This document shows positions 42,011 through 50,710 of a DNA stretch of 64,000 nt, one piece after another; within the stretch, counting starts at the first letter, position 1; every line of letters begins with the position of its first letter. Position numbers and translations under genes: made by a program. Under the pieces are notes generated by a model. It worked only from the letters and a program-made list of their open reading frames with translations, was not told the DNA's origin and did no database searches. The stretch covers positions 186,518 through 250,517 of the forward strand of contig NZ_QVQV01000004.1 in assembly GCF_003429005.1 (NCBI RefSeq), given 5' to 3'. This DNA comes from Paraburkholderia sp. DHOC27 (GTDB taxonomy: Bacteria > Pseudomonadota > Gammaproteobacteria > Burkholderiales > Burkholderiaceae).

Positions 42011-45000
42011 TTATCCGCGTCCGTAAGCATTGAAGAGAATGCTGCAGGTGGTACCGCCAACCCGGCTCAGTTCCAGGCTGCCTTGCAATTGATGCGTCAG
42101 GTCGTGCACGAGTTGCAGCCCCAGCGAGTCGGCTTTCTCCAGCGAGAATTCCGGAGCGATGCCCACGCCGTTATCCGCGACCGTGAGTTTGCAGCGCTCC
42201 TGATCGATCAGCCCAAGCTCGACCCGCAGACGCCCGCTGCGGCCATCTGGAAACGCGTGCTTCAACGCGTTGGACACCAGCTCGTTGATGATCAGCCCGC
42301 ACGACACCGCGCGGTTCATGTCGAGCTGCACGTCGTCTACGTCGATCTGCAAGGCCACGCCCATGCGTCCCATGTCATAGGCACGCGCGAGGTGGCCGCA
42401 GAGATTGTTCACGTGGGTCGCCATCATGATGCGAGCGAAGTTACCGGCGCGATACAGGTTCTCGTGCACCAGCGCCATCGACCGCACGCGGTTGCGGCTA
42501 TCAGCGAACAGTTCGGCCACAGCCTTGTCCGTCACGCGCGCAGCCTGCAAATTGAGCAGGCTGCTGATGAGTTGCAGATTGTTCTTTACCCGGTGATGTA
42601 CTTCATGCAGCAAGGCTTCCTTCTCTTCGAGCAAGGCTTCCTTTTCTTCCAGCGAGGCGTTTTCGAGGGAGATCGCAGCCTGCGACGCGAGCAGTTCCAG
42701 TACCGCGAGGCGCGGCGGCGTGAACACGCCTGGCGCAAGGTCGTTTTCCAGGTAGAGCATGCCCATCAGCCTCGCCTGCTTGACCAGCGGCAAACACAGC
42801 ACCGCACGCACACCCACCGAGTGAAAGTACTCGTCCGTAGAAAACGAATGAGGCAGCGATGCGTCGTCCAGCAGCACGCGCTCCTGATTGCGCATGCTGG
42901 CGTGCAGGATGGACACCGGCAGATCGCGGGCGCTCACCACCTCATTGCGCAAACGTACCTCGATGCCTTCGCGGCTCGTCAGTGCTTCGGCTTCGATGCG
43001 CAACTGCTCGCCGCGCGGCAGGACGAGCAATGCACGTCCCGCACCGGCATGTTCGAGCATGATGGTCATCAACGTACGGATCAGCTTCTCGAAGGCGATT
43101 TCACCCGAAATGGCCTGCGACGCCTTGACCACCGTTTCGACATCCAGTTGCTCGGCCATGATGCTGCGCGCGGGCATCTCCCCTGGCTGGCGCACGAGAC
43201 TGGGATAGCGCCGATCGAGCGCCTGCACCTTGCCCGACGCTCCCCAGCGCAGATACGCAAGCCGGGCGTTGCCCAGGTACACAAACGCGATCGTCGTGAA
43301 TTCACGTGCCAGATAAAAGCGCCCGGCCACTTCATGCGCCAGCGCTTCGACCAGCGGCAACTCGTGTTCGCGGGCGAGAGCGATGGCGTTTTCGTACTGA
43401 CGCATCGCTTCGAATTCCTGGCCGTTGATGCGCGCGATCTCGCCTGCCACGAGCGCACCGCGGCAGGCGAAATTACTCGGGCAATGCTCGGCCCACACGA
43501 CGAGCTTCGCATGATGTTCAGTCAGCGCCTGCAACACCGCCGGCTGCTGGTCGACCGTGGCATCGTCGTACTGACGGGCGCGGGCCAGTGCGGCGTAGAA
43601 GTAGTACTCCGCGTATTCAAAATGGCCCGACGAGGTCCACAACAGCGGTGCTGCCTTCTCGGCTGCGGCGATGGCTTCGGCGATATGTCCCGCCAGATAG
43701 CGCCCTTGCAGTTTGCGAATCCAGTACCAGCAGTTGGCAATGGCGAGACAGGGATCGGCTTCGAGATGCTGCTCGAAGCGCGTCTCGTCGAAGGCTTCGT
43801 CGTTGAAGGACGCGAATGTTGACGTCAGGCCGCGCAGGGCTCGAATGAGCTGCAACTGCGCGCCGATGATATCGACGATGAGGCCGAATTTCGCGGCCTG
43901 CACCACACCGAGGCGTTGCTGCGCGACGCGCTCGACATCGATGAGCGGATCGCCAGCGGCCAGCAGACTCGTCACGAGGCAACAACTACTGAAGCCGGTA
44001 TAGGTGAGGTCGCCGCTTTCGCTCGCAGCATCGAACGCACGCCGCAGCAGCGGCAAGCCCGTGCGAATGTGCTTGGTCCACGGCACCACGTGATACGCGA
44101 AGCACATGTAGACGCGTGGCCGGAAGCGTTCCAGCCGGCGTTCGTCGACCAGCGCGAGACCAAGCTGGCCGAATTGATAGCCGGCTTCGTAATCGCCGAA
44201 TACCGGACCCGCCACCATGCCGAGATACGTATAGCCAATGGACGACGCGTCGCTGTTGCCGTGTTCGAGGCTCAGGTTCGCCATCCGGCAAAGGATCAGG
44301 CAGACGAGGCTTTCGTCGCTGAAAAACGCGGGTGGCAGCACGGCGGTGAGCACGTCCAGCGTCGCCCGCCGGTCGCGGTCCGTGAGCAAGGGCAGATCGA
44401 GCAGCGACGCGATCGGTGCGTCGCCGATGCGCGCAAGCAAACGCTCGTACTCGGCACGGGCTGCGTCGCGCGTGGGATGCGGCACCCAGTCGATGCCCAC
44501 GCCGCGTAGATAGTCGAGGCAGATCTGCACCGCCAGGTCGCTTTGATCCAGGGCGGTGAACAGCGTGACACGCAGCCAGGCAATCGCGGCCCGGTCGGGC
44601 AGCGTCCTTGCGCGCTGTGCCAGTCCTTCGAGGCGCGTCTTTGCTGAATCCGTTTTGCCGGTCAAGAACTCGCATTCGGCGAGGCTGCTTTCCAGCGCGA
44701 ACTTGAGCCCGTAGTGTTCATCCCAGCTTGCGTCGTCGAGCAAGCCGCTGCCAAGCGCGAGATAAGTGGCGGCGGACGCATAGGCCGACGACGCTTTCGC
44801 GCGTCGCCCGGCCAGCAGATTCCATTGCGCCACGCGCATCTGCTCGGCCGGGGTGTCGATCAGTTCGACGGCCCGGTTGTACTGATTGACGACCTCGAAG
44901 ATGTTCTGCTCGATGTCCTCCGCCGCCGCGTTGGTGGTGAACATCCTGCCAATCCGCAGATGCGCGGCGGCCCGCTCGCCTGCTGGAATCAGCGCATACG

Positions 45001-47017
45001 CGGCTTCCTGCACGCGGTCGTGCAGAAACGCGTAGCCGCGTTCGCGCCGGAACACGAGACCCGCATTCACGGCGTCGGCGAGCGCCGCCGGCATCTGGGC
45101 TTCGCTCATGCCGCTGGCGCGCGCCAGCATCGCGGTGCTCGCGCTGTTTCCGAAGCAGGCGAACTGCTTGAGCGCGCTTTGCGTCGCTTCCGGTACGCGT
45201 TCGATCTTGCCGACCATCAGATCGACCACGCTGTCCGTAAACTGCGCCTCGCGCAGGGCCGTCATGTTCCATTGCCAGGCACGGCGCGTGGCGTCGAACG
45301 TGAGGTGTCCCTGCTCGGCCAGCATCTTTAGAAACTGCACTGTGAAGAACGGGTTGCCGCCCGTCTTCTCGAAGATGAAATGCGCCAGATGCATGACGTT
45401 GGCTGGTTCGATACGCAGCGCGCCGCCAACCAGCCGCGCGACTTCGCTGAACTGCAGCGGCCGCAGGACGATTTCGTGGACCGGCACACCCGCCTCGCGA
45501 ATGGCCACCAGCGCGCGGGTGAGTGGATGCGTCGCGCTAACCTCGTTGTCGCGATACGCGCCCACCACCAGCAAATCAGGCAGCTTCGACGTGGCGAGCA
45601 GACTTTGCACGAGATCGAGCGTGCCGCCGTCGAGCCATTGCAGGTCGTCCAGAAACAGCACGAGCGGATGGCCTGCATCCGCGAACGCACCGATGAAGCG
45701 GGACAGCACGCCCTGGAAGCGAGCCTGCGCCTCTTGCGCGGGCAGTTCGGGCACCGCCGGTTGCGGTCCAATGATCGCTTCGAGTTGTGGAATCAGCGCC
45801 ACGACGAGTTGCCCGTTTGCGCCCACGGCTTCAGCGAAGCGCGCCCGCCAATCGGCAATCTGTGCCTCGCCTTGCGCGAGGATGTCCTGCGTCAGGCTCT
45901 GAAATGCCTGGCCCAGCGTCGCGTACGGAATGTCGCGCTTGTATTGCTCGAATTTGCCCTCGGCGAAGCGGCCGCCGGTGGCGCGCAATTTCTTGCGCAG
46001 CTCGTTGACGAGCGACGACTTGCCAATGCCCGAATAGCCGGAGACCAGCACGAGTTCCGACTTGCCATCGCGCATCACGCGCTCGAATGCGCTATCCAGT
46101 TCGACGGTCTCCACTTCGCGGCCATAGAGGCGTTCTGGCACGAGCAGGCGCTCCGGCGTGTCATGCGCGCCAAGCGGAAATGCGTCGATCCGGCCGCTGC
46201 GGTCCCATGCCGCGAGACAGCGACGCAGGTCGTCTTCCAGGCCTTGCGCCGTCTGATAGCGATCCTCGGCGGCCTTGGCCAGTAGCCGCATCACGATTGC
46301 GCTCACTTGCTGCGGCACGTCGCGGGCGAGTTCGTTCAACGGGATCGGCGTTCTGGCGATATGACAATGCAGCCATTCGAGCGCCGTGTTGGCCCGGTAC
46401 GGCGAGCGGCCCGTCAATATTTCGTAGAGCGTAATACCTAGCGAATACAGATCGGCGCGTGCGTCGACGGCCCGGTTCATGCGGCCGGTCTGTTCCGGTG
46501 CGAGGTAAGCGAGTGCCCCCGCCGTGAAGTCAGGCATCGTACCCATCGACGCTTCAATGGCATTGCAGGAGGCAATGCCGAATCCCGTCAATGCCACGCT
46601 GCCGGTTTCCGTATTCACCAGAATATTGGCGGGCCGGATGTCCTTATGGACCAGACCCCTTGCGTGCAGCGCGCCAAGCGCCGCGGCAAGATTCGCGGCA
46701 ATGAGCAGCACCCGGCCGAGCGGCAGCGTCCCCGCGGGCAGAGCCGCGAGCGACGTGCCACCGGGATCGTCGAGCAGCAGCGCCGTGCTGCCGGCGTGCT
46801 CGACGAGCGCGCGCGGCAAGGTGGCGAACTTGCCGTCCAGATGACTGCGCAATTCGTAAGCGTGCTCGAGACGCGCCTGACCATCAGCGGCGGGCTGCGG
46901 CGACGGCAGCGTGACGGTCAGCCACGTCCTCGCGTCCTCGCCACGCCGGATGCGCGACAGCAACACCTCGCCGTCGTCACAAAGCGTTTCGAACCTGAAG
47001 TCGGATAACTCGATCAT
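42011..47017 (-). CDS. Giant multidomain signalling protein: kinase-like, AAA ATPase, GAF, histidine kinase
   Basis: A 1668-residue cytoplasmic protein. Residues 1-280 resemble a Ser/Thr kinase, with HKDIRPANIL (Asp126) and YLAPEQTGRMN, but Gly145 replaces the DFG Asp (TGFGIAS) and no clear beta3 Lys or Gly-rich loop is seen, so it is likely a pseudokinase. A STAND-type AAA module follows (Walker A GYSGIGKSS at 327-335; Walker B LVLFLDDLQWLD), then a long helical TPR-like region, a GAF domain (about 1290-1440), and a HisKA_2 kinase with His1475 in HHRVKNNLQL and NELVSNALKHAFPDG. Such proteins are annotated as trifunctional kinase/ATPase/histidine kinases; the signal is unknown. Second gene of the operon, 24 bases after the response regulator. 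Confidence 0.93.
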   Translation of the reverse strand: MIELSDFRFETLCDDGEVLLSRIRRGEDARTWLTVTLPSPQPAADGQARLEHAYELRSHLDGKFATLPRALVEHAGSTALLLDDPGGTSLAALPAGTLPLGRVLLIAANLAAALGALHARGLVHKDIRPANILVNTETGSVALTGFGIASCNAIEASMGTMPDFTAGALAYLAPEQTGRMNRAVDARADLYSLGITLYEILTGRSPYRANTALEWLHCHIARTPIPLNELARDVPQQVSAIVMRLLAKAAEDRYQTAQGLEDDLRRCLAAWDRSGRIDAFPLGAHDTPERLLVPERLYGREVETVELDSAFERVMRDGKSELVLVSGYSGIGKSSLVNELRKKLRATGGRFAEGKFEQYKRDIPYATLGQAFQSLTQDILAQGEAQIADWRARFAEAVGANGQLVVALIPQLEAIIGPQPAVPELPAQEAQARFQGVLSRFIGAFADAGHPLVLFLDDLQWLDGGTLDLVQSLLATSKLPDLLVVGAYRDNEVSATHPLTRALVAIREAGVPVHEIVLRPLQFSEVARLVGGALRIEPANVMHLAHFIFEKTGGNPFFTVQFLKMLAEQGHLTFDATRRAWQWNMTALREAQFTDSVVDLMVGKIERVPEATQSALKQFACFGNSASTAMLARASGMSEAQMPAALADAVNAGLVFRRERGYAFLHDRVQEAAYALIPAGERAAAHLRIGRMFTTNAAAEDIEQNIFEVVNQYNRAVELIDTPAEQMRVAQWNLLAGRRAKASSAYASAATYLALGSGLLDDASWDEHYGLKFALESSLAECEFLTGKTDSAKTRLEGLAQRARTLPDRAAIAWLRVTLFTALDQSDLAVQICLDYLRGVGIDWVPHPTRDAARAEYERLLARIGDAPIASLLDLPLLTDRDRRATLDVLTAVLPPAFFSDESLVCLILCRMANLSLEHGNSDASSIGYTYLGMVAGPVFGDYEAGYQFGQLGLALVDERRLERFRPRVYMCFAYHVVPWTKHIRTGLPLLRRAFDAASESGDLTYTGFSSCCLVTSLLAAGDPLIDVERVAQQRLGVVQAAKFGLIVDIIGAQLQLIRALRGLTSTFASFNDEAFDETRFEQHLEADPCLAIANCWYWIRKLQGRYLAGHIAEAIAAAEKAAPLLWTSSGHFEYAEYYFYAALARARQYDDATVDQQPAVLQALTEHHAKLVVWAEHCPSNFACRGALVAGEIARINGQEFEAMRQYENAIALAREHELPLVEALAHEVAGRFYLAREFTTIAFVYLGNARLAYLRWGASGKVQALDRRYPSLVRQPGEMPARSIMAEQLDVETVVKASQAISGEIAFEKLIRTLMTIMLEHAGAGRALLVLPRGEQLRIEAEALTSREGIEVRLRNEVVSARDLPVSILHASMRNQERVLLDDASLPHSFSTDEYFHSVGVRAVLCLPLVKQARLMGMLYLENDLAPGVFTPPRLAVLELLASQAAISLENASLEEKEALLEEKEALLHEVHHRVKNNLQLISSLLNLQAARVTDKAVAELFADSRNRVRSMALVHENLYRAGNFARIMMATHVNNLCGHLARAYDMGRMGVALQIDVDDVQLDMNRAVSCGLIINELVSNALKHAFPDGRSGRLRVELGLIDQERCKLTVADNGVGIAPEFSLEKADSLGLQLVHDLTHQLQGSLELSRVGGTTCSILFNAYGRG

Positions 47018-47041
47018 GCCGCCCCCGCATGCCAGAGCCGG

Positions 47042-47722
47042 TTATTCGTTCGCCGTCAGCATGTAACCGGAGTTGCGAACCGTCCTCAGCACGGACCGTT
47101 CGAAGCCGGCGTCGATCTTGTGGCGCAGCTTGCTCACATGAACGTCGATCACGTTGGTTTGCGGATCGAAGTGGTAGTCCCAGATATTTTCGAGCAGCAT
47201 GGTGCGCGTGACCACCTGATCCGCGTGACGCATCAGATACTCGAGCAATTTGAACTCGCGTGGCTTGAGCGCGATGGGCTTGCCCGCACGGGCGACCTTG
47301 CGCGACAGCAGGTCGATGGACAGATCGCCCACCTTGAGGACTTTTTCCGCGTAGTTTTCGCGCGCACGGCGCGTGAGCGCGTCGAGCCGCGCCAGTACCT
47401 CGCCAAATGCGAACGGCTTGACCACGTAGTCGTCGCCGCCTGCCTTCAGGCCGCGGATGCGCTCGTCGACTTCGTCCAGCGCACTCACGATCAGGATAGG
47501 GACACGATTGCCGGTGGCGCGCAACGCCGCGATGATGCCGAGGCCGTCGATGCCGCCTGGCAGCATGCGGTCCATGATGATGGCGTCGTAGGTTTCGCTG
47601 GCGCCGAGAAACATGCCGTCACGGCCGTTGTCCGCGGAATCGATGACATGGCCTGCCTCGACAAGCCCCTTCTTCAGAAAGCCGGCAACCTGTTCGTTGT
47701 CTTCGACGAGCAAGATTTTCAT
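47042..47722 (-). CDS. OmpR/PhoB-family response regulator
   Basis: DNA-binding regulator of 226 residues. The receiver (MKILLVEDNEQVAGFLKKGL, phospho-Asp in AIIMDRMLPGGIDG near residue 51, Lys in YVVKPFAFGE) is joined to a winged-helix domain (ALKPREFKLLEYLMRHADQVVT, NVIDVHVSKLRHKID). The start at 47722 is set by AAGGAGG about 10 bases upstream. It is the first gene of the four-gene signalling operon and has no dedicated EnvZ-like partner; the downstream kinases are the obvious phosphate donors. It faces the crotonase gene across 383 bases. Confidence 0.94.
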   Translation of the reverse strand: MKILLVEDNEQVAGFLKKGLVEAGHVIDSADNGRDGMFLGASETYDAIIMDRMLPGGIDGLGIIAALRATGNRVPILIVSALDEVDERIRGLKAGGDDYVVKPFAFGEVLARLDALTRRARENYAEKVLKVGDLSIDLLSRKVARAGKPIALKPREFKLLEYLMRHADQVVTRTMLLENIWDYHFDPQTNVIDVHVSKLRHKIDAGFERSVLRTVRNSGYMLTANE

Positions 47723-48105
47723 ATCACGCGCGCCTCCTTCGTCGTTCGACACCCTCCCGGGGCAACAACGCCTATGCGGCGAACTCTCGATTCGATTATC
47801 CCCGAAATCTGTCAAACCCGATTCAACGGGATTATTAATTTTTTTTAATTTTCCCGCCAAGAGACCGCGTGAAAACGGACCACTGGCGTCGAACCCAACG
47901 TGCCGCGAAGGTCCGCAGACCTCTCACGCTGGCGATTAACTAAGGTTAATGATTCCATCATCGTGGGGAAATCGAGCCGCCCATATGATCTCTCCTACCG
48001 ATCCGCGCGCTGGCGCGAATTCGTAGCGAAGCCAATTCGAAGTCCTGATTAATGTGAGGAATGGCGTTCTGAGAGGGGACACCATTCTGCGCCGAGGGAA
48101 GATTC
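47723..48105. other. Divergent promoter region, signalling operon / crotonase
   Basis: No gene is visible. Near 47830-47850 the sequence turns A/T-rich (ATTATTAATTTTTTTTAATTTT), a likely upstream activating or promoter region for the leftward operon. The crotonase start lies after a GGGAAGA. No exact repeats of a recognised operator are seen. Confidence 0.5.
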
Positions 48106-48819
48106 ATGACCCAACTCAATCACACTTCAACACCGCCAACGCAATTCGAGGGCTTTAAGGTCTGTATCAACGCGCAGCAGGCGCGGGCCGACATCATTCT
48201 GGACCGTCCGCCCTTCAATCTCGTCTCCATCCGGCAGGCCGAGCAATTGCGCACAGTGTTCGAAGCGCTGGACATCGATTCGACGATCCGCGTCATCGTC
48301 CTGCGCGCATTGGGTGAACATTTTTCGCGCGGGTGCGAGTTTGAAGGCTCGGGTCATGCAGCTGGAGAGGATCTGGCGTGGCGAACGTGGACGATGGACT
48401 TCCCTTCGCGCTGCGGCAAGCCAGTGATTGCGGCCAATCGCGGCTACTGCTTCGGCGCGGGCTTCGAACTCTCGCTCGCATGCGACTTCCGGATTGCCAC
48501 GGAGACCACGCTTTACGCACTTCCCGCGCAAAGCGTGGGCCTCGGATGCGGGTCAGGCGGCGCAGGCCGCCTGCAACAGATGGTGGGAATCGGCCGCACG
48601 CGGGACGTGGTCATGCGTTCGCGCTATATCCGCGGGGCGCAGGCCTACGACTGGGGCGTCGCAACCGACTTCGTCGCCGATGCCGAACTGGAAAATCTCA
48701 CCGACACGCTGGTCCGCGAGCTGCTGGCGTCTTCGCCGCTCGTGCAACGCGCGGCGAAACGGCTTTTGAATGCGATGGAAAACGCCGCGCTGGCGGCACA
48801 GACTGAACTCGAGGGATGA
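48106..48819 (+). CDS. Enoyl-CoA hydratase/isomerase (crotonase) family protein, short and atypical
   Basis: A 237-residue crotonase-fold protein. The fold is clear: VIVLRALGEHFSRGCEF, the oxyanion-hole loop GYCFGAGFELSLACDFRIA, and QMVGIGRTRDVVM. Two things are odd. In the active-site helix region the usual LPE...PGxGGT is LPAQSVGLGCGSGGAG, so the hydratase Glu is not in place. The protein stops at TELEG, about 20-25 residues before the usual C-terminal helix end, and no frameshifted continuation is evident. It may catalyse another crotonase reaction or bind a CoA ester. Followed by a terminator; divergent from the signalling operon. Confidence 0.8.
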   Translation: MTQLNHTSTPPTQFEGFKVCINAQQARADIILDRPPFNLVSIRQAEQLRTVFEALDIDSTIRVIVLRALGEHFSRGCEFEGSGHAAGEDLAWRTWTMDFPSRCGKPVIAANRGYCFGAGFELSLACDFRIATETTLYALPAQSVGLGCGSGGAGRLQQMVGIGRTRDVVMRSRYIRGAQAYDWGVATDFVADAELENLTDTLVRELLASSPLVQRAAKRLLNAMENAALAAQTELEG

Positions 48820-48883
48820 GGCATTGGCGTCGGTGCGTCTCAATCCACGCCCGCCATTGCGAAGCATCGCGCCCAAAACGAAG

Positions 48884-48923
48884 CGGCCCGCTGCGGCGAT
48901 GATGCGCCGTAGCGGGCCGTTTC
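48884..48923 (+). terminator. Terminator after the crotonase gene
   Basis: CGGCCCGCT (48884-48892) pairs with AGCGGGCCG (48911-48919), with an inner CGGCG/CGCCG stem, followed by TTTC. It may also stop leftward transcripts from the DUF4148 gene, since TTCGTTTT follows on the other strand. Confidence 0.75.
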
Positions 48924-49009
48924 AGCCAGTCAAACACTCGCGCCAGATCAGTGCGAGTTTGCAGCGGCGCTCGCTACTGGATAAGCGGCGAGCGCTTTAC
49001 TCGCACTGA

Positions 49010-49321
49010 TTAGTGACCAGCATAGATCGAACGTTGGTTCGTCAGCACCGGAATCGCGGCAGCACCCGATTGCGACGAGCCGCTCGCCACACCACCTTCA
49101 CCGCTCGTTGCGGCATTCTGTGCCGCGACACGTGCTTCGGCGGCCTGGATATCAGCCGGGTACGTCGTGTTGTCGTTGCTCGGGTTGTAGCCGGCCTTTT
49201 CGAGTTGCACCAGTTGGGCACGGACTTCAGCGCGCGTCAGGGGCTGGTTCGATTGGGCGAACGAAGCAACCGGAGCGGCGAGAACAACAGCGATAGCAAC
49301 AGCCTTGATAAGGGATTTCAT
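49010..49321 (-). CDS. DUF4148 exported protein (paralogue A)
   Basis: Secreted 103-residue protein of the Burkholderiales DUF4148 family. Signal peptide SLIKAVAIAVVLAAPVASFAQ, then the family core PLTRAEVRAQLVQLEKAGYNP, YPADIQAAEARVAAQN, and a Gly/Ser-rich tail. GGAGG eight bases upstream fixes the ATG at 49321 over a GTG at 49327. Its promoter shares its arrangement with that of the paralogue at 50382-50642. Likely periplasmic or surface; function unknown. Confidence 0.88.
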   Translation of the reverse strand: MKSLIKAVAIAVVLAAPVASFAQSNQPLTRAEVRAQLVQLEKAGYNPSNDNTTYPADIQAAEARVAAQNAATSGEGGVASGSSQSGAAAIPVLTNQRSIYAGH

Positions 49322-49386
49322 GATCACTACCTCCAGAGATTGTTTTTCCAGCGCTGCAAACAGGTTTGTGTGCAGCCAGTGATCAC

Positions 49387-49423
49387 AGTGTAGGAGTGCG
49401 TAGACCTAGGGTAAATACCTAAG
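49387..49423 (-). promoter_or_regulatory. Promoter of DUF4148 paralogue A with TAGGGTAAATACCTA element
   Basis: Reading leftward: a TAGG...CCTA inverted element (49405-49423) contains a -35-like TTTACC (49415-49410), then a 17-base spacer and -10 TACACT (49392-49387). A hairpin, GCTGCA/TGCAGC, occurs in the leader at 49353-49376. Confidence 0.65.
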
Positions 49424-49463
49424 ATTCGAAATGACTTTTCCTGATCTGCTTACAATGGGTTCG

Positions 49464-49901
49464 TCACCGGCGATCGAGTCGGTTGGCTCTGCGCAAGCCG
49501 AGTCCACCCATGATCGCTCCGGCAATGCCTGCGATCGCGCCCACCACGCCGCAGATGATGGCCACGTAGTTCGTCCAGCCTGCCTCGGTGGTCCTGGCGT
49601 CGGTGGTCGTTGATCTGGTGGCGCTCGCGTCAGCAGGCGGCGCCAACGGCGCCGAAGCAGCGGCCAGCGAAGGCGTGCTCGCGGCGACGCTTGCAGGCGG
49701 AGTGGTTGGCGGCAATGGTGTAGCCGAAACGAGTGGAGTCGCCACCGTCGAAACCGCTGCCGAGGAAGGCGGCGCTGCATACAGGTTGGCGGCGAGCGCC
49801 ATTGAAGCGGCGGGCGTGTCTCGCGCAATATCGCCCGCGCACGAGGGCATGCAATGCGATGCCAGTAGCAGCGACGCAGCGTAGATGAGTGGGAATTTCA
49901 T
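49464..49901 (-). CDS. Exported, Ala/Pro/Ser-rich protein with C-terminal membrane anchor
   Basis: Unrecognised 145-residue protein. It starts MKFPLIYAASLLLASHC (a signal peptide), continues with a low-complexity Ala/Pro/Ser/Thr-rich stretch of about 80 residues, and ends with a Gly/Ala/Ile-rich membrane helix (VAIICGVVGAIAGIAGAIMGG) and a basic tail (RRANRLDRR). It could be a stalked envelope protein with its C-terminus in the cytoplasm. The ATG at 49901 is preferred by the signal peptide; no strong ribosome-binding site is seen. Confidence 0.6.
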   Translation of the reverse strand: MKFPLIYAASLLLASHCMPSCAGDIARDTPAASMALAANLYAAPPSSAAVSTVATPLVSATPLPPTTPPASVAASTPSLAAASAPLAPPADASATRSTTTDARTTEAGWTNYVAIICGVVGAIAGIAGAIMGGLGLRRANRLDRR

Positions 49902-49982
49902 GGCGCGTCGTGCGCAATCGCGAGGCACGCGAACGACGACGCGGGAGGAGTTGCAGGCAACGTTAGATTGGCTCGCCATCCG

Positions 49983-50011
49983 ATCGTCCAGTTGAAATTT
50001 GATCGGACGAT
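49983..50011. promoter_or_regulatory. Inverted repeat ATCGTCC-15-GGACGAT
   Basis: Seven-base arms at 49983-49989 and 50005-50011 flank an A/T-rich 15-base spacer, about 82-110 bases upstream of the 145-residue protein's start. It may be an operator or a weak hairpin. Confidence 0.35.
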
Positions 50012-50126
50012 TGTACGGCTGCCCGTTGCGATACGGGATGGTGACCGAGGCTCGCGCCAGACGTGCGGCCTAGGAGGGCGACCTACGCGGGCAACCCACG
50101 CACCGGCCGCACAGCCCCCACCGCAA

Positions 50127-50288
50127 TCAATGCCGGTTCGGCCCGCTGAGATCGTAGAAGCGGCGCTGTTGCAGGTCGCCAATCACGCGTTTGCGCAGAC
50201 GTTCGCGCCGGTAGTGCCCCACCGCAAAGACAGCGGCGATGATCAGAACGGTAAATCCGAATGCCGTGCCCAACACTGTCGCGTCCAT
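50127..50288 (-). CDS. Small single-helix membrane protein
   Basis: A 53-residue gene read by eye. ATG at 50288 follows a GAGG six bases upstream. The product begins MDATVLGTAFGFTVLIIAAV, one membrane helix, followed by a strongly basic amphipathic stretch (HYRRERLRKRVIGDLQQRR) and ends with FYDLSGPNRH. It lies between the 145-residue envelope protein and DUF4148 paralogue B, all on the same strand. No family recognised. Confidence 0.6.
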   Translation of the reverse strand: MDATVLGTAFGFTVLIIAAVFAVGHYRRERLRKRVIGDLQQRRFYDLSGPNRH

Positions 50289-50381
50289 TGCGGCCTCACA
50301 TCAGTAACGCACTATAAAGCTGTACTGGGACAGCAATGGCGCCGTGGCTGGCAGCCATGTTTGGTGCCAGTACCTGGGTTA

Positions 50382-50642
50382 TTACTTGCCGGCCTGGGAC
50401 GAACCGTTGCTGCCCGAACCGTAGGCGGCGGCCTGCTTGTCAGCCGCAACACGGGCTTCGGCAGCCTGGATGTTTTCCGGGTAATGCATCCAGTCTGACG
50501 GGTTGTAGCCGGCCTTCTCGACCTGCACGAGGTCAGCGCGCACCTGTGCGCGGGTCAGCGGTTGTTGGGACGACTGTGCGAACGCGGCCAGCGGCACGGT
50601 GATCAGTGCGGCGATGGCAGCAGCTTCAAGCAGCGACTTCAT
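50382..50642 (-). CDS. DUF4148 exported protein (paralogue B)
   Basis: Secreted 86-residue DUF4148 protein, clearly related to the one at 49010-49321: signal peptide LLEAAAIAALITVPLAAFAQ, core QPLTRAQVRADLVQVEKAGYNP, then YPENIQAAEARVAADKQAA and a short Ser/Gly tail. Start at 50642 follows a GGAG. The pair share promoter layout and a leader hairpin, pointing to co-regulation after duplication. Function unknown. Confidence 0.88.
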   Translation of the reverse strand: MKSLLEAAAIAALITVPLAAFAQSSQQPLTRAQVRADLVQVEKAGYNPSDWMHYPENIQAAEARVAADKQAAAYGSGSNGSSQAGK

Positions 50643-50710
50643 AATGACGGAACTCCGACGGTGGTTTTCTGCGGGGCGGCAAACACGCGGGTTTGCGACC
50701 AATGACCGCG

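Noticed and set aside
42083..43822. 579-codon plus-strand frame opposite the 1668-residue kinase
   Set aside because: Antisense shadow, low-complexity Arg/His/Gln composition.
48961..49009. GCGCTCGC/GCGAGCGC hairpin just past the DUF4148 stop as a terminator
   Set aside because: The stem is real (48967-48974 with 48988-48995), but the loop is 13 bases and no T-run follows on the minus strand, so it was not listed.
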